DNA of 64,000 bases, taken from contig JARFJB010001910.1 in assembly GCA_036346205.1 (NCBI GenBank), positions 814,501-878,500 of the forward strand. Reading direction: 5' to 3'. Numbering within the stretch: position 1 is the first letter of the stretch; each line of letters begins with the position of its first letter. Shown piece by piece: positions 1 to 12,188 of this stretch. Source of the DNA: Vesta saturnalis (lineage: Eukaryota; Arthropoda; Insecta; Coleoptera; Lampyridae). A program made the translations under genes and the position numbers. The notes under the pieces were generated by a model. That model made no database searches, was not told the DNA's origin, and saw only the letters and a list, made by a program, of their open reading frames with translations.

Positions 1-1300
1 AATCATTATTGTTGTTTCGACGACGTCGCCTATTTTGGTGATGCACCTCCAGAAGTAATTCAAAGAGCGACATCAGTTATTTACTGATAAAACAAAAAAC
101 ATTTGAAATTGCCAATTATAAGAAACATTTTTATTATTAATTATTACTTTCATTTAGTAATTAAAATTAACAGAATTATTTTTGTAATAAAGTTGTTTAT
201 TTATTTTTTTTTTAAGTCTAGATAGTCCATAAATAAATTTTCTTAGTTTTAATAATATCAATCGTATAGCCACAGTAGTGACGTGTGAATGCGAAAAACA
301 CTATATGATACAGATAATTTTCAAACTGAAGTGTGGCTTTATGTATGTTTTTATCTAAACGTTAATCTCATTTTTTAATAAAATCAAAGTTTGCTTATAA
401 TTACTTAATAATTCGAATTAAATACCAAACAGACTACACACTTAAAAACAGATGAGTTACGAGCTGCAATTGATAATTGGGTTACTTGGCAGGACAAGAA
501 AGAAATATATTTTTATATTAATAAAATTACTCGTAGAAAAAACATAGTAAAAAATTAGGGAAAAAACTCGATTATTACACCAATTACGCATTTGTTCGAA
601 TGAATTGGTTATTGGCTGCATAACGCCATCGTTGTTTTGAATGGCTCATTTATGTAAACGCAAAAATGTGAACGATTTCCCCCCGGTATCTTTTAAACGA
701 GAAAAAACGATCGAATTGTGATTTTCCAATTTGGGTTTCACTAAAATCGAGCATACTACTCCTATAAAAATTTATAAGTAAGCTTTTATACTTGAAGCAC
801 CTATTAAAAGTGCACAAATGGCACTCAGTACATAAAAATTCATTTTACATTAGTGTTACGTATAAGTAGATAAAAATACAACATATTTTTTGTAATATTC
901 AGTAACGCAACGTAATCTCACAAATGTACAATCATTTTTCCTAATTTATAATGAAACCCGAAAGAGTGAGGTTGAAAGTTTTAGGCACAAAATAGCATTA
1001 ACTTAGTCTCACGATTAAAGCAATCGCAATTTTAAAATTTTATATAAGCGGCGCCAATTGTAAGTGTAGTTTTTATTATCTGTGAATAGTACTAAAATTA
1101 GAATCATGTTATATAATCATATAATTCAGTTTTTTTGGTCTTACACTTACAATAACAAAAAAATCAGCGTGGTTCTAATCCAAAATAAATTCATCCACAT
1201 TCTGCACGTGCTCCAACTTTACAAGATTAATAACTGCTTCTTTTCTTTTGCAACGCCATCTGGTGTTAGATACCTACATTATATCTCTTAAGTGCAAGTT

Positions 1301-1302
<2 letters not shown>
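1..1302. other. AT-rich DNA without recognisable gene
   Basis: No reading frame here resembles a known protein family, and the two short open frames (1082-1291 and 1380-1598) look like chance frames in AT-rich sequence. I see no repeat structure apart from the TA tract that follows. Confidence 0.5.

Positions 1303-1337
<35 letters not shown>
1303..1337. repeat. (TA)n microsatellite
   Basis: An uninterrupted TA dinucleotide tract of about 35 bp. Seven further TA tracts of similar or greater length occur in the window. Confidence 0.95.
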
Positions 1338-1339
<2 letters not shown>

Positions 1340-2100
1340 CAAGGTTTCTGAACGAAGCAAAAAATAGAAACTTGGACTTTTGTTTGGTCTGAGTCTTATT
1401 TTATTTTTCAGTTTAGTTCATATGGAAGCATCCTCTGAGATGACCGTCATTAATTTCAGAGCACCATTCTCTTTCTTGATCACTTATGTGGCTAAGACTC
1501 TTGGTTTAGACATAAAATGTTCACTAGATATTCATATTTCCTCCTACAGTAAATGTTACAGTAAAATATACGCCTGTGCAAGAATTTATGCCAGGTAGTC
1601 TTTTAATAATTCATGTCAGATGGACGTTAATAAACATTTAGATTCAAACTTGAGAAAAATATTTCAAAGCCGCTCGTGTGCCAAAATTAATTAAATACAT
1701 TTTTTAAGATATTTGTTTCGTATAAAAAATGTGTAAATAAAACTAAAATTTACTGATCTTTAATACTCACTCACCTTAACCACTGGCACTATTGATCAAA
1801 CTTGTTTCATGATAGGTACTGAATGACAATTGACAGGACGACGACATTTTGTTTTAACTTGTGCGTATTGTGAGGTACAGTATGCAATATAAAAATATTA
1901 ATATAATTTATTAAACCGAATTAGTCTACTCCAAATTAAAAAACTATAGACTTCGGGCTCTCTACCAAACGGTCTGTGCATAACCTGACCAAGAGTTTGT
2001 TTCGAGGATTTTTTTCGCTTCAGGCATTCTCCTCCTTTTTTTTTTGATTGGGTACGTCGGCGTATTTCCACTCTTTTGTTCGCTAAGAACAGACCGCACT
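1338..2100. other. AT-rich DNA, possible SINE body
   Basis: No gene is recognised. The part nearest the tRNA-like head (about 1930-2130) could be the body of that minus-strand SINE, but I cannot define a 3' end or a target-site duplication. Confidence 0.3.
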
Positions 2101-2132
2101 TGTGTCGGTTTTTTTCTCAAGCAGTTGACTAT

Positions 2133-2208
2133 TCTTTGATTCGAACTCGGTACCTTTGAGTTGCCAGTCTGACACCTTTACCGTTACTGAGTGGCTCAGC
2201 GGTAACCC
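2133..2208 (-). repeat. tRNA-derived SINE head
   Basis: Read on the minus strand, the segment has a Pol III A-box-like part (CTCAGTAACGGTAAAGG), then CAGACTGGCAACTCAAAGG, then a B-box-like GAGTTCGAATC at 2138-2148. This order and spacing (about 45 bp between boxes) is that of a tRNA. Several bases that pair in a functional tRNA are lost, so it is a tRNA-derived SINE promoter rather than a tRNA gene. The body would run toward lower coordinates. Confidence 0.55.
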
Positions 2209-2244
2209 GACCCAAGTGCGAAAAACAGTCCTTCTCAGAACAGC

Positions 2245-2276
2245 CTGATGACGGAAGCAGAGTCCGCTTCCGAAAC
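2245..2276 (+). other. hammerhead-like catalytic core motif
   Basis: CTGATGA at 2245-2251 is followed by a hairpin (GGAAGC / GCTTCC, loop AGAGTCC) and GAAAC at 2272-2276. This matches the two conserved halves of a hammerhead ribozyme core around stem II, apart from one extra C before the stem. No convincing stem I was found, so activity is not claimed. Such cores are known in Penelope-like and other retroelements. Confidence 0.35.
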
Positions 2277-2299
2277 ATACCGTTAAAAAAGCGAACAAA

Positions 2300-3600
2300 A
2301 CTGTGGAGATTGGCCGACTAATCCAATTAAAATATGAAACCACAGTTACAAAACACTTACAATACAGAATTCTCCTCCTGTTTAACCTGACTATTACTGC
2401 CCTGAATATCGACCGGACTTGACTTCATCTGCACACACGAATAACATCAGAAAACGTAACGCTGGGAGTTTAATTGTTAGTGTTGTTTTATTCTTATTCC
2501 GCCGTACAGAAAGATTGTTTCCCTACATTTTACCGCCTGTCAGTTCCACGGGCCGCCTGTCCAGTTTTACTGGGGAATTCTATATCACAAATCACACAAA
2601 AACAATTACACGTCATCACTGGCATCTACAAATGCAGTGACGTCGAATTAAAAGCGAGAGAATCCGGACCAGAATAAGACTATTAATTTCTGTGATAGAG
2701 ATCCTGAGATTAGTATTTACGTAATATAGAAGTGAGTGTTAAAAGATAATTACTGGCTACATATTTACTTCTTTCCTGACCCAGAATACTGATTAATTTG
2801 CGACAGAAATACCAGAAATTAATACTGTAACCGAAGAGGTGCTCCTCTTTCAATTATTTTATAACACTTGAACCCATAAAACCACTATTTTATCCCTATC
2901 GTCTAACCCGAGGTGTAATAATATTTATTCACTTGACGTAATCTCCTTAAGGTTTACATACCTTATAGAATTTACTACGACGTAAGAAATTCATTCAATT
3001 TTAGTGTTGTGCAAATACCTGCCGCCGCAATACTTTTAAAGTATTCTCGGGTATCCTGGTAACCTGTAAACCCAGACGACGAACGACGACCCTGCTCTGT
3101 CTTGATACCCAGTAGCCAGTTAGTTATATCAACCTCCAGTCCCTTTAGATTTATTTATTTATTAAGAAAAACTTCAAGTACATTATTCTGTGAATGTTTT
3201 TTTTCTTAATGAAATTCTGATGTTTTGTTAAGTAATAATTAGAATAAACCCGTAATTAGGAATAGTAATCTTTATAAATATATTCGGAATTCTAATCTAA
3301 ATACGTCAAAAACTTTAACATAATTTTAAACAGGACAAAGTGCAATTAAAACCACGTAAAAATTCACTTTAAATATTGATTTTATATACCTGACCTTATA
3401 TTAATAATAATAACAAATGCTTTTATTGATTATTTAATGTATGAATTTACAAATCAATAGGCCCAGGGTAGTTTACCAGTCGGTCCGCTGTTCTTCCCCC
3501 TGAAGCCTCTTAATAAAGAAAAACAAATAATGCAGTACATCTGGATGATGCATGTAAACATACCCAAAAGAAGAATAAAAAGCAATATTGTGTGATTCTC
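2300..3600. other. unassigned intergenic DNA
   Basis: No gene or repeat could be recognised. Two patches richer in GC (about 2490-2660 and 3010-3150) have no open frame with family resemblance. Confidence 0.4.
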
Positions 3601-3609
3601 TAGTTTTAT

Positions 3610-4750
3610 CACATTTTAATTTTGGTGACTACTGTATGATCCTTGTTTGTTGGCCTGGGATTGTGATAGAATTCGAAGGTCCAAAATCTTCTATTTATCT
3701 TTGAAAGTATGGATTTCACATACATTAAACATACTAGGTTGGCTTAATATGAGACAAAGGGATATCTACATTAATCGCGTTTTTACTACAAGACTCTTTA
3801 CACATCCACATATTGGAACAGTTTGATCACCTATATGCAGAATAATTTTATTTTTATTTTCTGTATAACTTTTTTGAGAGTCCAAATACTATAGCGGACG
3901 TTTTGTAGTACATGAGCTAGGTCTTCGTTAATATTTTTGATAGCTACATCCTTTACTGGAAATACATTGGGTATCATCTGCATAAAGATGATATTTACAA
4001 TGCTTTAAACTAGAAAGCAAATTAAAACTATAAACTGTGTACAATAGTGGACCCAAAATAGAACCTTGTTCCACCTTAACATAACATTCAAGAACCCGAT
4101 TCTACTCCATTGAGCCCCACTTTTTGTTATTTATTACTTACATATTCTCGTATCAGTACTACTGCACTATTGTTTAATCCAATATGCCCTAGTATTGACA
4201 GTAGTAAATTATGACATCATATCAAACACCTTGGAATAATCGATCATGGTTAGAACTGTTAGGTTACCTTTATCTAACTCCGCAATTACGTCATCAACTA
4301 TACCGCAGGTTGCTGTAGTACAACTGTATCCTAAACGAAATCACGATTGTGTCTTAGATAGAACGTTCAGTTGACTCTCCAGGACTTTTTCAAGTATTTT
4401 AGATATTGCCGTAAGATAGTTATAGGACGCGAATCTTTAAAGTCGTGTACAGTCTTTGGTATTGGTATAATACGTCCTTCTTTCCAAGTAGATGGGAAGA
4501 TGGAGTGATCTATACAGTAAAGTAATTATTATATGTACAATATATGGTAGCAAAAACAACACAAACATTGATACCGATATCATCAGAGCCACACGACTTG
4601 GATTTTATTTCGTTTATAATAGTATGTAACTCATCAACGCAACCAAATGAGAATGTATCAGCAGTATCATCGCGAACTTTACTTTTATATTCCTTAATTA
4701 TCACCTACATTATTACTGACCGAATCAACAAAACGTTTATTAATATGTTC
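3610..4750 (-). pseudogene. decayed non-LTR retrotransposon reverse transcriptase
   Basis: On the minus strand, disjoint frames give typical LINE RT blocks. Near 4700-4510 there is a finger-region piece ending KSKSCGSDDIGINV. Near 4250 there is a YSKVFD block, matching the YSKAFD motif that carries the first catalytic Asp. Near 4075-3940 the palm reads QGSILGPLLYTVY and then YADDTQ, the catalytic YADD. Stops and frameshifts separate the blocks, so it is a pseudogene. The wording of the blocks fits the Jockey/CR1 group. No terminal repeat or poly(A) end was identified. Confidence 0.75.
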
Positions 4751-5580
4751 AACATTTTGTAAATTGTAAGGAATATGGGTGGAGTGGGATGTTTTTGTCA
4801 ACATTCATCTGCGTCTCAGTTTTACTCTGTTTAAAACGCTACGTCCGATAATAACCGTAATTTCTGAGCTAAAGCCATGGTAAAGTCTAGCAAAAGTAAA
4901 GCAGTCCATTACGTAGTTTACAAGTGTAAGTCCAAGTAGAAGTCCATATCTAAACTTCAAATTAGAAAGTCTACTTCATACATAGACAGATAGCGTAGAC
5001 ATGAGTTGTAGTGACATTTGATAATAGAAGAGATAATTTTGACACATTACTAAATTGCACTGTTTAATAACAGCCCAAATTTTTTCCATTAAGACGCGAA
5101 GTAAAAATACTTTATTAAAATTTTTTCATAATAAATTCACATAACTATGTATTTACCTCGGTACTCGTATTTAGTAAGAACACAGTTGTTGATATTTGAC
5201 TAATTTGCACTAACAAATTCGTGGTAACCGAACAATTGATACAATGCATGGGCTTTTTTATACTCTGTTCCTACCTATTTTGCATCAGAACAGGCCATGG
5301 AAAGCTAGGAAGAGTGTCAAAGAACAAACAGTTACTATCGTAACTTGACTTTTAAAAAGTGTATGTTATATTTATAAAGTGAACCTAATGCAACGTTGCA
5401 ACAAGTTTTTCACGCTATTCAGACTTTGTTTACTTTGTCCAAAGTAAAATATTTATTTGTTGAATTAAGTTGCCAAACTAGTCATTGTATATCTTTCCGA
5501 AAGGTGAAATCCCAAAACTCAGATTATCCGCAATATATCGACTTTAAATTTTGAGGTCTTGCCCTTGTGATATCCTAGAT
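4751..5580. other. unassigned AT-rich DNA
   Basis: No gene, RNA or repeat recognised. Confidence 0.4.
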
Positions 5581-5589
5581 AGTTCGCTG

Positions 5590-5811
5590 TGAAACGTAAA
5601 ATCAAATACGCTTTCCCAATAAATTAACGTACCACCGAAAACTAACCAAAGGTTTAAAGTCATTTTTTGTCAAAACAACTTGACCGATCTGGATGATTTT
5701 TTTTGAATGGCAGGCTGTCTTTTCCAGAATGTTAGTGTAATAACTGTAATCGCATATAAACCTTTTTTATAAATACCAGGCAATTATATCGTGTTTTTTT
5801 TCACACCCTGT
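5590..5811 (-). repeat. solo element fragment, inverted partner of 7098-7330
   Basis: Both segments contain the stretch around GACAGGCTGTCTTTTCCAGA / TCTGGAAAAGACAGCCTGTC and a further block around GTCAAAAC...ACCACCG, in opposite orientation. The inner end at 5811 reads CACCCTGTA, the complement of the TACAGGGTG terminus common to mariner-like elements, so each piece looks like one end of a non-autonomous element. The pair flanks the Tc1 copy at 5827-7048. Confidence 0.5.
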
Positions 5812-5826
5812 AGAGTTTGTTTTTGT

Positions 5827-7048
5827 TTTGTTTTTTGATTTACTCAATTGACTATCTTATTACACGAGAAACAACACTTTATAGCGTAACATGATTTTGT
5901 TGATTTTAATTAATATTATAAGCACTGAAGTAAGTAGCAGGCTATGGGAAAACAACGAGTATCAGTAATTGTGATGTGAAACACGAATTCTAACTCACAA
6001 ATAACGTGCTCAAGCCATTAATATTGTTTGAGGAAGGTTGGAGTTACAGAAGAATTGATGAACGATTTAATGTAAGTAACACAGCCGAGGCGTACGAAGA
6101 TAGAGAGAGACTGGAAGTCATGGTCGCAGGCCGGACAAGGATTCATGAGCGATTTTTTAGACCCTCAGCATTTAGACAACGTTTTGTAACAGCTCGGATC
6201 CTTCAAACTTAGCTTCGAAATGCTAATGGTTTACAAGTTTGTACAGAAACTATTTGTCAGCGACTATGGTAACATAATTTGAGAGCTAGAATTGCTGCTC
6301 GAGGTCCAGCTTTAACTAGAGTTCATGAAGAGCGAGGCTAAATTTTGCCAGGGATCGGTCTCGATTTTGTTTGTACAACAATGAGAGGCGTGTGCGCGTA
6401 TATCGACGCCCCAATGAACGTATGCTCAGTGTAATTTCTCACATACCACATTATTTGGAGGAGGATCTGTAATGGTCTGGAGAGGCATTTCTTTGACTGG
6501 TGAGACGGGAATTGTGATCATAAATCGAAGCCTTACAGCTGAAAGATACATAGCGCAGATTTAGATCAACATCAACTTATATAGGGAAAGATTTTTTTGT
6601 TGATGCAAGATAATACCAGGCCTCACATTGCTTGAGTTGCGAGAAATTATTTAGAGGAAGTGGGTATTGCTGCCATGGTATGGCCACCTCGGAGCCCAGA
6701 TTTAACTCCGATAAAGAATCTCTGGGACATTCTTGGGAGGAGGCCACAAGAAGAACGTAATTTGAATACTCTGGAAGACGTACGGCAGAGACTTATTCAA
6801 ATATGGGAAGAAATTGACAACAATGGCATAAGGTCTCTTATTTTAAGTATGGGCCGTCGTTCCCAAGAAGTTGTTCGTGTCAGAGGGTGAATTACTCGCT
6901 ACTAATAGTTTAGTTTAATTTGTTTCTTTGTATTTTTTCATTTTTTCGTTGTTAAAGTTGGATATTAATTTTCAATAAAATTATGTTACGCTATAAAATG
7001 GTGTTTCTCGTGTAGTAAGAAAGATAATGGAGTAAATAAAAAAACAAA
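5827..7048 (+). mobile_element. Tc1-like transposon, inactive
   Basis: Terminal inverted repeats are visible. The left end carries CACGAGAAACAACACTTTAT and the right end, on the complement, CACGAGAAACACCATTTTAT, both continuing into AGCGTAACAT. A TA lies just outside each CACGAG block, as expected for Tc1/mariner insertion, but partial inverted similarity continues past it, so the outer limits are uncertain. The element encloses the broken transposase at 6004-6890. Confidence 0.75.
6004..6890 (+). pseudogene. Tc1 transposase remnant (DD34E family, catalytic E replaced)
   Basis: The N-terminal helix-turn-helix is partly readable (FEEGWSYRRIDERFNVSNTA). After several frameshifts a central block reads SRFCLYNNERRVRVYRRP, typical of Tc1 transposases around the first Asp. 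The C-terminal frame reads LMQDNTRPHIA, the second catalytic Asp, then a stop codon, NYLEEVGIAAMVWPPRSPDL and PIKNLWD. In active relatives the last motif is PIEHLWD with the catalytic Glu. Here that position is Lys, at the correct spacing of 34 residues. Stops, frameshifts and the Glu-to-Lys change show a dead copy. Confidence 0.85.
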
Positions 7049-7097
7049 ATGTTATGAAAAGTGTGATTTTAATTTTAATTTAACTGTTGAACTCCAC

Positions 7098-7108
7098 AGG
7101 ATGTTACA

Positions 7109-7174
<66 letters not shown>

Positions 7175-7330
7175 AAAAGAGTTATTCTACATTCTGGAAA
7201 AGACAGCCTGTCAATAAAAAAAAATCGCATAAGTGGTTTTGACAAAAATTGACTTCAAACATTTGGTTACTTTTCGGTGGTGTATTTGGGAAGTGTACAT
7301 AATTAATGTGCGCACGAAACAATGACTTCG
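7098..7330 (+). repeat. solo element fragment, inverted partner of 5590-5811
   Basis: It begins with CAGGATGTTACAAATTTTAT, contains the long TA tract at 7117-7172, and then the block shared in inverted orientation with 5590-5811. It is probably one arm of a mariner-type non-autonomous element. Confidence 0.45.
7117..7172. repeat. (TA)n microsatellite
   Basis: About 56 bp of pure TA repeat inside the solo element fragment. Confidence 0.95.
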
Positions 7331-7425
7331 TACTTGAAATACTTGTATATCCGACACCACCACGATAACTTTCTCGTTGCACTATTTTTAAGTTCTTATA
7401 ACACCTTAAAATCTGCAACTTTGTA

Positions 7426-7483
7426 CCGGGTGTCCCAATAAGAATGGCTTTTAGCCATATATCAGAAACCGCTTATAGTACAG

Positions 7484-7517
<34 letters not shown>

Positions 7518-7666
7518 CAATAAGTGGCCTCAAAAAAAACCTGGAAATTATTTATAGAATTGTAGGAACACCGCTAGAGGGCGTAACTGAAAATTAAAAA
7601 TTATAAAAATAAATATTTTACAAATTTCACCTAATTAAGAGGCATTGAAAATACGATCATATATAT

Positions 7667-7740
<74 letters not shown>

Positions 7741-9336
7741 TTCTGCGTATATTTGATTTCACAAGTTTTAGTCTATATTTTCAATAAATGGTGGGGGAGA
7801 GGAGACCTTATTATGAAAAAACGCCTGTAACTCCGGATCTGCTTAATCTATCTGCAAACTTAGTCTTGTTGAACCAGCTGTTTTCCACTAATGTAAGAGT
7901 AATAATTTCGACACAACCTAGTAAGTAACATGCACGCTACAGAGCGGTATTTATTTATTTTTTTTAATCTAGTTTTCTTTGGAAAATATATAGGAGTGTG
8001 CAGTTTTAATCGTGGATTACAAAAATAGACCAAATTAGTAACAGAATGGCGAAAACTGCATGTCGATATCTTTTCCAATCCCGAGATATCTTAATAAATG
8101 TGTAAATTTTAAGCATTTTCCTTTGAATATAGATTATTCGGGTTTTACAGAACGAATTTTAACAATTTTGAACTTCTTAAAAATTCATTTCCTTGTCCTA
8201 TACATAATGATATTAATTATAATTTCAATATTACTGTTACAGTCACGCGGAAACGGCGTTAAGGAAGTTAAACTGCTAATATATATAAAAACAAAAAGAC
8301 GTGTCAAATTATTTAACATAGTAATTCGTTCATTTACGTTTCATTGCTGTTTATTCGTATTAAATTCAATATAAAATTTACTTTAAAAGTTAACTCTAAG
8401 ATGGTTCTTACAAATCAAGAAGCATTTGACATGATGAGCACGTATTTTGAATGCATGAGAAATGCAACTGTTGCGGCTAGGGTGTATTCAATGCAATATC
8501 CCCAAAGACGTCATTATCCCGAGAGTTTTTCGTTGACTCATACACCGTTTAAGAACGACGGGAAATGTAAATCTTCCTGTTTATAGAAGACGCGGCAGAG
8601 GTCGCTCAGAGATGAACACAATAAATGTTTTGTCATATGTGCAATGTAACCCCCATTTAAGTATCACAGCAATAGCTAGAGACTTCCGAATAAACAATAA
8701 AACCCGAGTAATCCATATTCAAAGGAGAATGCTTAAAATTTACACATTTCTTAAGATATCTCGGGATAGGAAAAAGATATTGACATGCGGTTTTCGCCAT
8801 TCTGTTGTTAATTTGGTCTACTTTTGTAATCCACGATTAAAACTGCATACTCGTATATAATATTTTCCAAAGAAAACTATATAAAAAAATAAATAAATAC
8901 CGCCCTCTAGCGTGCCTGGTACTTACTAGGTTGTGTCGAAATTATTACTCTTACATTAGTGGAAAACAGCTGTTTTCAACAAGACTACGCTTGTAAAGAT
9001 CAATTAAACAGATCCGGAGTTACAGACGTTTTTTCATAATAAGGTTCCCACTCCCCCGTCTCTTATTTGAAAAGATGAACTAAAACTTGTGAGATCAAAT
9101 ATACGCAGAATTTTTAGAAGAACATAATGATCGTATTTTCAATGCCTCTTAATTAGGTGAAATTTGTAAAATATTTATTTTTTAATTTTCAGTTACGCCC
9201 TTAGCGGTGGTCCTACAATTCTACAATAATTTCCAGGTTTTTTTTGAGGCCACTTTTATTATACTTTTTTTTCCGAAGCTGTACTATAAGCGGTTTCTGA
9301 TACATGGCCGAGAGCCATTCTTATTGGGACACCCGG
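7426..9336 (+). mobile_element. long-TIR mariner-like element, internally deleted
   Basis: The left terminus is CCGGGTGTCCCAATAAGAAT and the right terminus is its inverse, each bordered by a TA (7424-7425 and 9337-9338), the standard target duplication. The arms run about 7426-8135 and 8717-9336. The left arm is longer because two TA tracts (7484-7516 and 7659-7737) have expanded in it. The arms share CGCTAGAGGGCG-like and ATATCTCGGGATAGG-like blocks with the element at 11345-14743, so both belong to one family. The roughly 580-bp centre keeps only the start of the transposase. Confidence 0.9.
8401..8745 (+). pseudogene. DUF4817-type N-terminal transposase fragment
   Basis: The frame starts MVLTNQEAFDMMSTYFECMR and continues RNATVAARVYSMQYPQRRHY. 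This closely matches the N-terminal helix-turn-helix region of the transposase of the element at 11345-14743 (MILTNKEAFDMLAVYFECMR). After a frameshift, the second half of the DNA-binding region is readable (VLSYVQCNPHLSITAIARDF) up to about 8745. The catalytic domain is absent, so the copy can only move in trans, if at all. Confidence 0.8.
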
Positions 9337-9338
9337 TA

Positions 9339-11342
9339 CTCTTTGCGATGACTTTTGCCATTTTATCAACAAATTATTAGTATTTCAATATGAGACTTGT
9401 TCATCGTATGCGTTACTTAAGTAGGCAAAACACCACGATTACTTTTGACTGGACGGCGTTACATCGACATCTTGTCATTTTTACATTTAACATTTTGAAC
9501 ACTACAGAAAAAAATATGGACTGCTCTAATGCAAAATAAGATGGATCGGAGTATAGTGTATTGTCACTTAACAGGCAAATTTTGTACATCTGATTCAGAA
9601 TTGAAAAATTTTATTGAAATATGAAAAATATAAAAATGTAAATTTTAATGTAAATACATTGGTTCAGGTTACGGTAGAAACTCTTACACAATCAGTACTT
9701 TCATTTCAATTCTTCAAATAGTAGACAAATATTTAGAATTCTATAGTTTTTGTTATGAACGACCTTCTTCAAACAATTCCTTACCTCTCGTACTTGTGTG
9801 AAATACACCTGTTACATAACATTACCCACAATTTATTTTTACTAATTTTCGTGATGACCCTATTCGCGTTAAGTAGCTTTGTTTTGAATTTTTTCACGAT
9901 GGTACGTACATTTTTATGCACAAATTCCTCTTTTATTATTATTAACCTTTTTAAGTCTGGCATCTTTTTCATTTTTAGCAGCTCATTTCACGACTTCAAA
10001 GAGTTATTATTACATTTGGGATATACATTAATTTTGTGTATTGCATTCACCTCAAAGGTTACGCTTGAAGTCCTCCAAATCAATACACAGCGAAAAAGTA
10101 CTGTTCATATTGGCCGAGGCCGAATAGAAAATTCAATTCCAATCAATCAGCACGTTAACCAATAAAACGTGAGTATAATCGATGACGTAGATTATTACTT
10201 ATTACGATCTTAAAAAAGTACAAGTTTGATACAAATTGATGTAACCAATTATTTACTCTTACATAACGGTTCGTATGCGTCAATTACAAAACGCATGCCC
10301 TATTATTTGATTAAGATGTTTGAATTAGCTACAATGTAATAGCAGTTACGAAATTTCCGGCTCTACACATATATTGTATATATGAAAATAAAATAATTGA
10401 AAAAAATAATTTGGTAATAAAAGAATTGAGACGCATTCTATGTGAAGAAATATTGAAATTACTGTACAATTAGCCCAATTGTTATTCATAATATAATAAC
10501 AAAGACTCTCTTTTATTGTAAGGGAATGATTATAAATGACAAAATAAGATTGTTAACATTTTGCACACTCCTTTATGCAATTTCTGTTACTTAACGTTAG
10601 ACTTTTTAACATTTATTCAAGGTTTGTTATGTAATACCATTTGGCAAGCTTACAACCTTGATAAACCGTTGCTTTCTTATACAGAATACCTTTTTATTGT
10701 ATACATATGAAGGTAAAATAGAAAGTTAAAAATAAGAATTTTTTTGAAGAAAATGTTACGGTTATATTTATAAAGATTATGTAAAGTAGGATATCGTAAT
10801 AAATATCAGTGATGCACAGATGTGATATATTCTAAAAATATATTTCGTATTGCACGTAATTAGTTATCTTAATGTACCAGTACAGCAATAAATGTTGAGG
10901 ACATCCAAATTAAATATTTAATGGCACTTTTAAGCTAATTAAATGATCATGATTTTATTTATTCTTAATTTATGTAACAGTATATCAAATTATTTTCTAA
11001 TATGTATTTAATGTTAAAGTAATGCTCTATAAATTTATAAATAATCTGGGTCAATGTTCATTTTTGAAAATTTAGTGATCACACGTAACTTTCTAAATGT
11101 TGCATAAAATTTAGGCCAAATACTCGCAAGATTGCTGTTGGGATAAGGGAGTTTGGTTTAATGATCACTCAGCACTCCCACTGTTTTTAGCTTGAGGAAG
11201 AATAAATGATCTACTTCTTTTTAATAGGAAGCAACATTTTAAGAATCAGTTCACCCACGTTAATTTTAAGAATTGCGATAAAAAATTATCCAAGTCCTTA
11301 ATAAAGAATTGCATTATAATTAGATATTTTAAATTTGTCATG
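9339..11342. other. 2-kb stretch without recognised features
   Basis: AT-rich. Two overlapping open frames (9755-10165 plus, 9781-9972 minus) match no family I know and have the composition of chance frames. No inverted or tandem repeat of note was seen. Confidence 0.4.
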
Positions 11343-11344
11343 TA

Positions 11345-12163
11345 CCGGGTGGCACACTAAGAACGGCCGTCGGCCATATCTCAGGAATGGACAGGTTCGG
11401 GAAAAAATTTTTTATAACGAAAGTGGCCTCGAGAAATGCCTGGAAAATATTTTCAGAATTGTAGGTCCATCGCTAGAGGGCGTATTTGACAGTTAAAATT
11501 TTATAAAGCAAAATTTTTCAAAATTTACTCAATTAAGGGGTATATTAAATATTATGATCAGATTCCTCGACAAATTCTGTATATTTTTTATTTGACAAGT
11601 TTTAGTCTATCTCTTCAAATTAGGGGTGGGGGAGAGTGGGAACCTTCTTACCAAAAAACGCCTTTAATTCAGGTTCTGCTTGACCGATTTTAATAAACTT
11701 AATGTTGTTTGAAAGAGCTTTTGTTAAACAATAGAACATTTGTAAATTTGAAGCAATCTGATTAATAACGCAAATGCTAGAGGGCGCTGTTTAATATTTT
11801 TTAATATTGTGTTTTCTTTACAATTTTAAATGGAAGCATAAAAATTTAAGTAGGTCTTTAAAAAGTAGACTAAATTAGTAATAAAACAGTGAAAACTGCA
11901 AGTCGATATCTTTTTCCTATCCTGAGATATCGTAAGAAACAGGTAAATGGCGGGAATCGTTCTTCCAACGTCTAGTAGGCTAGTTCGCGTAAATGGAAAT
12001 TGTTAAATTTAGCCTGGATGAAAAGATCTTACATTGGTCTGCAGTAATTTAAACTGTTATCATACTAATGTTATGGTTGCCGCTAGATTACCTAAATGTA
12101 ATGCTGTCGCTACTAACAATGAGAACAAATTATAAAATAATAATGTGATAAATCTAACAATTA
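11345..12163. repeat. left TIR arm of the 11345-14743 element
   Basis: It pairs with 13926-14743 over its whole length. The inner limit is at TTAGATTTATCACATTATTA and its complement. Confidence 0.88.
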
Positions 12164-12188
12164 AAACCTTAAATAAATAACTACGTAA

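Noticed and set aside
8060..8374. 104-codon frame
   Set aside because: Starts in the TIR of the 7426-9336 element and runs into its internal non-coding part.
9755..10165. 136-codon hydrophobic open frame
   Set aside because: No family resemblance, AT-driven composition, an overlapping open frame on the other strand and no promoter or splice context.
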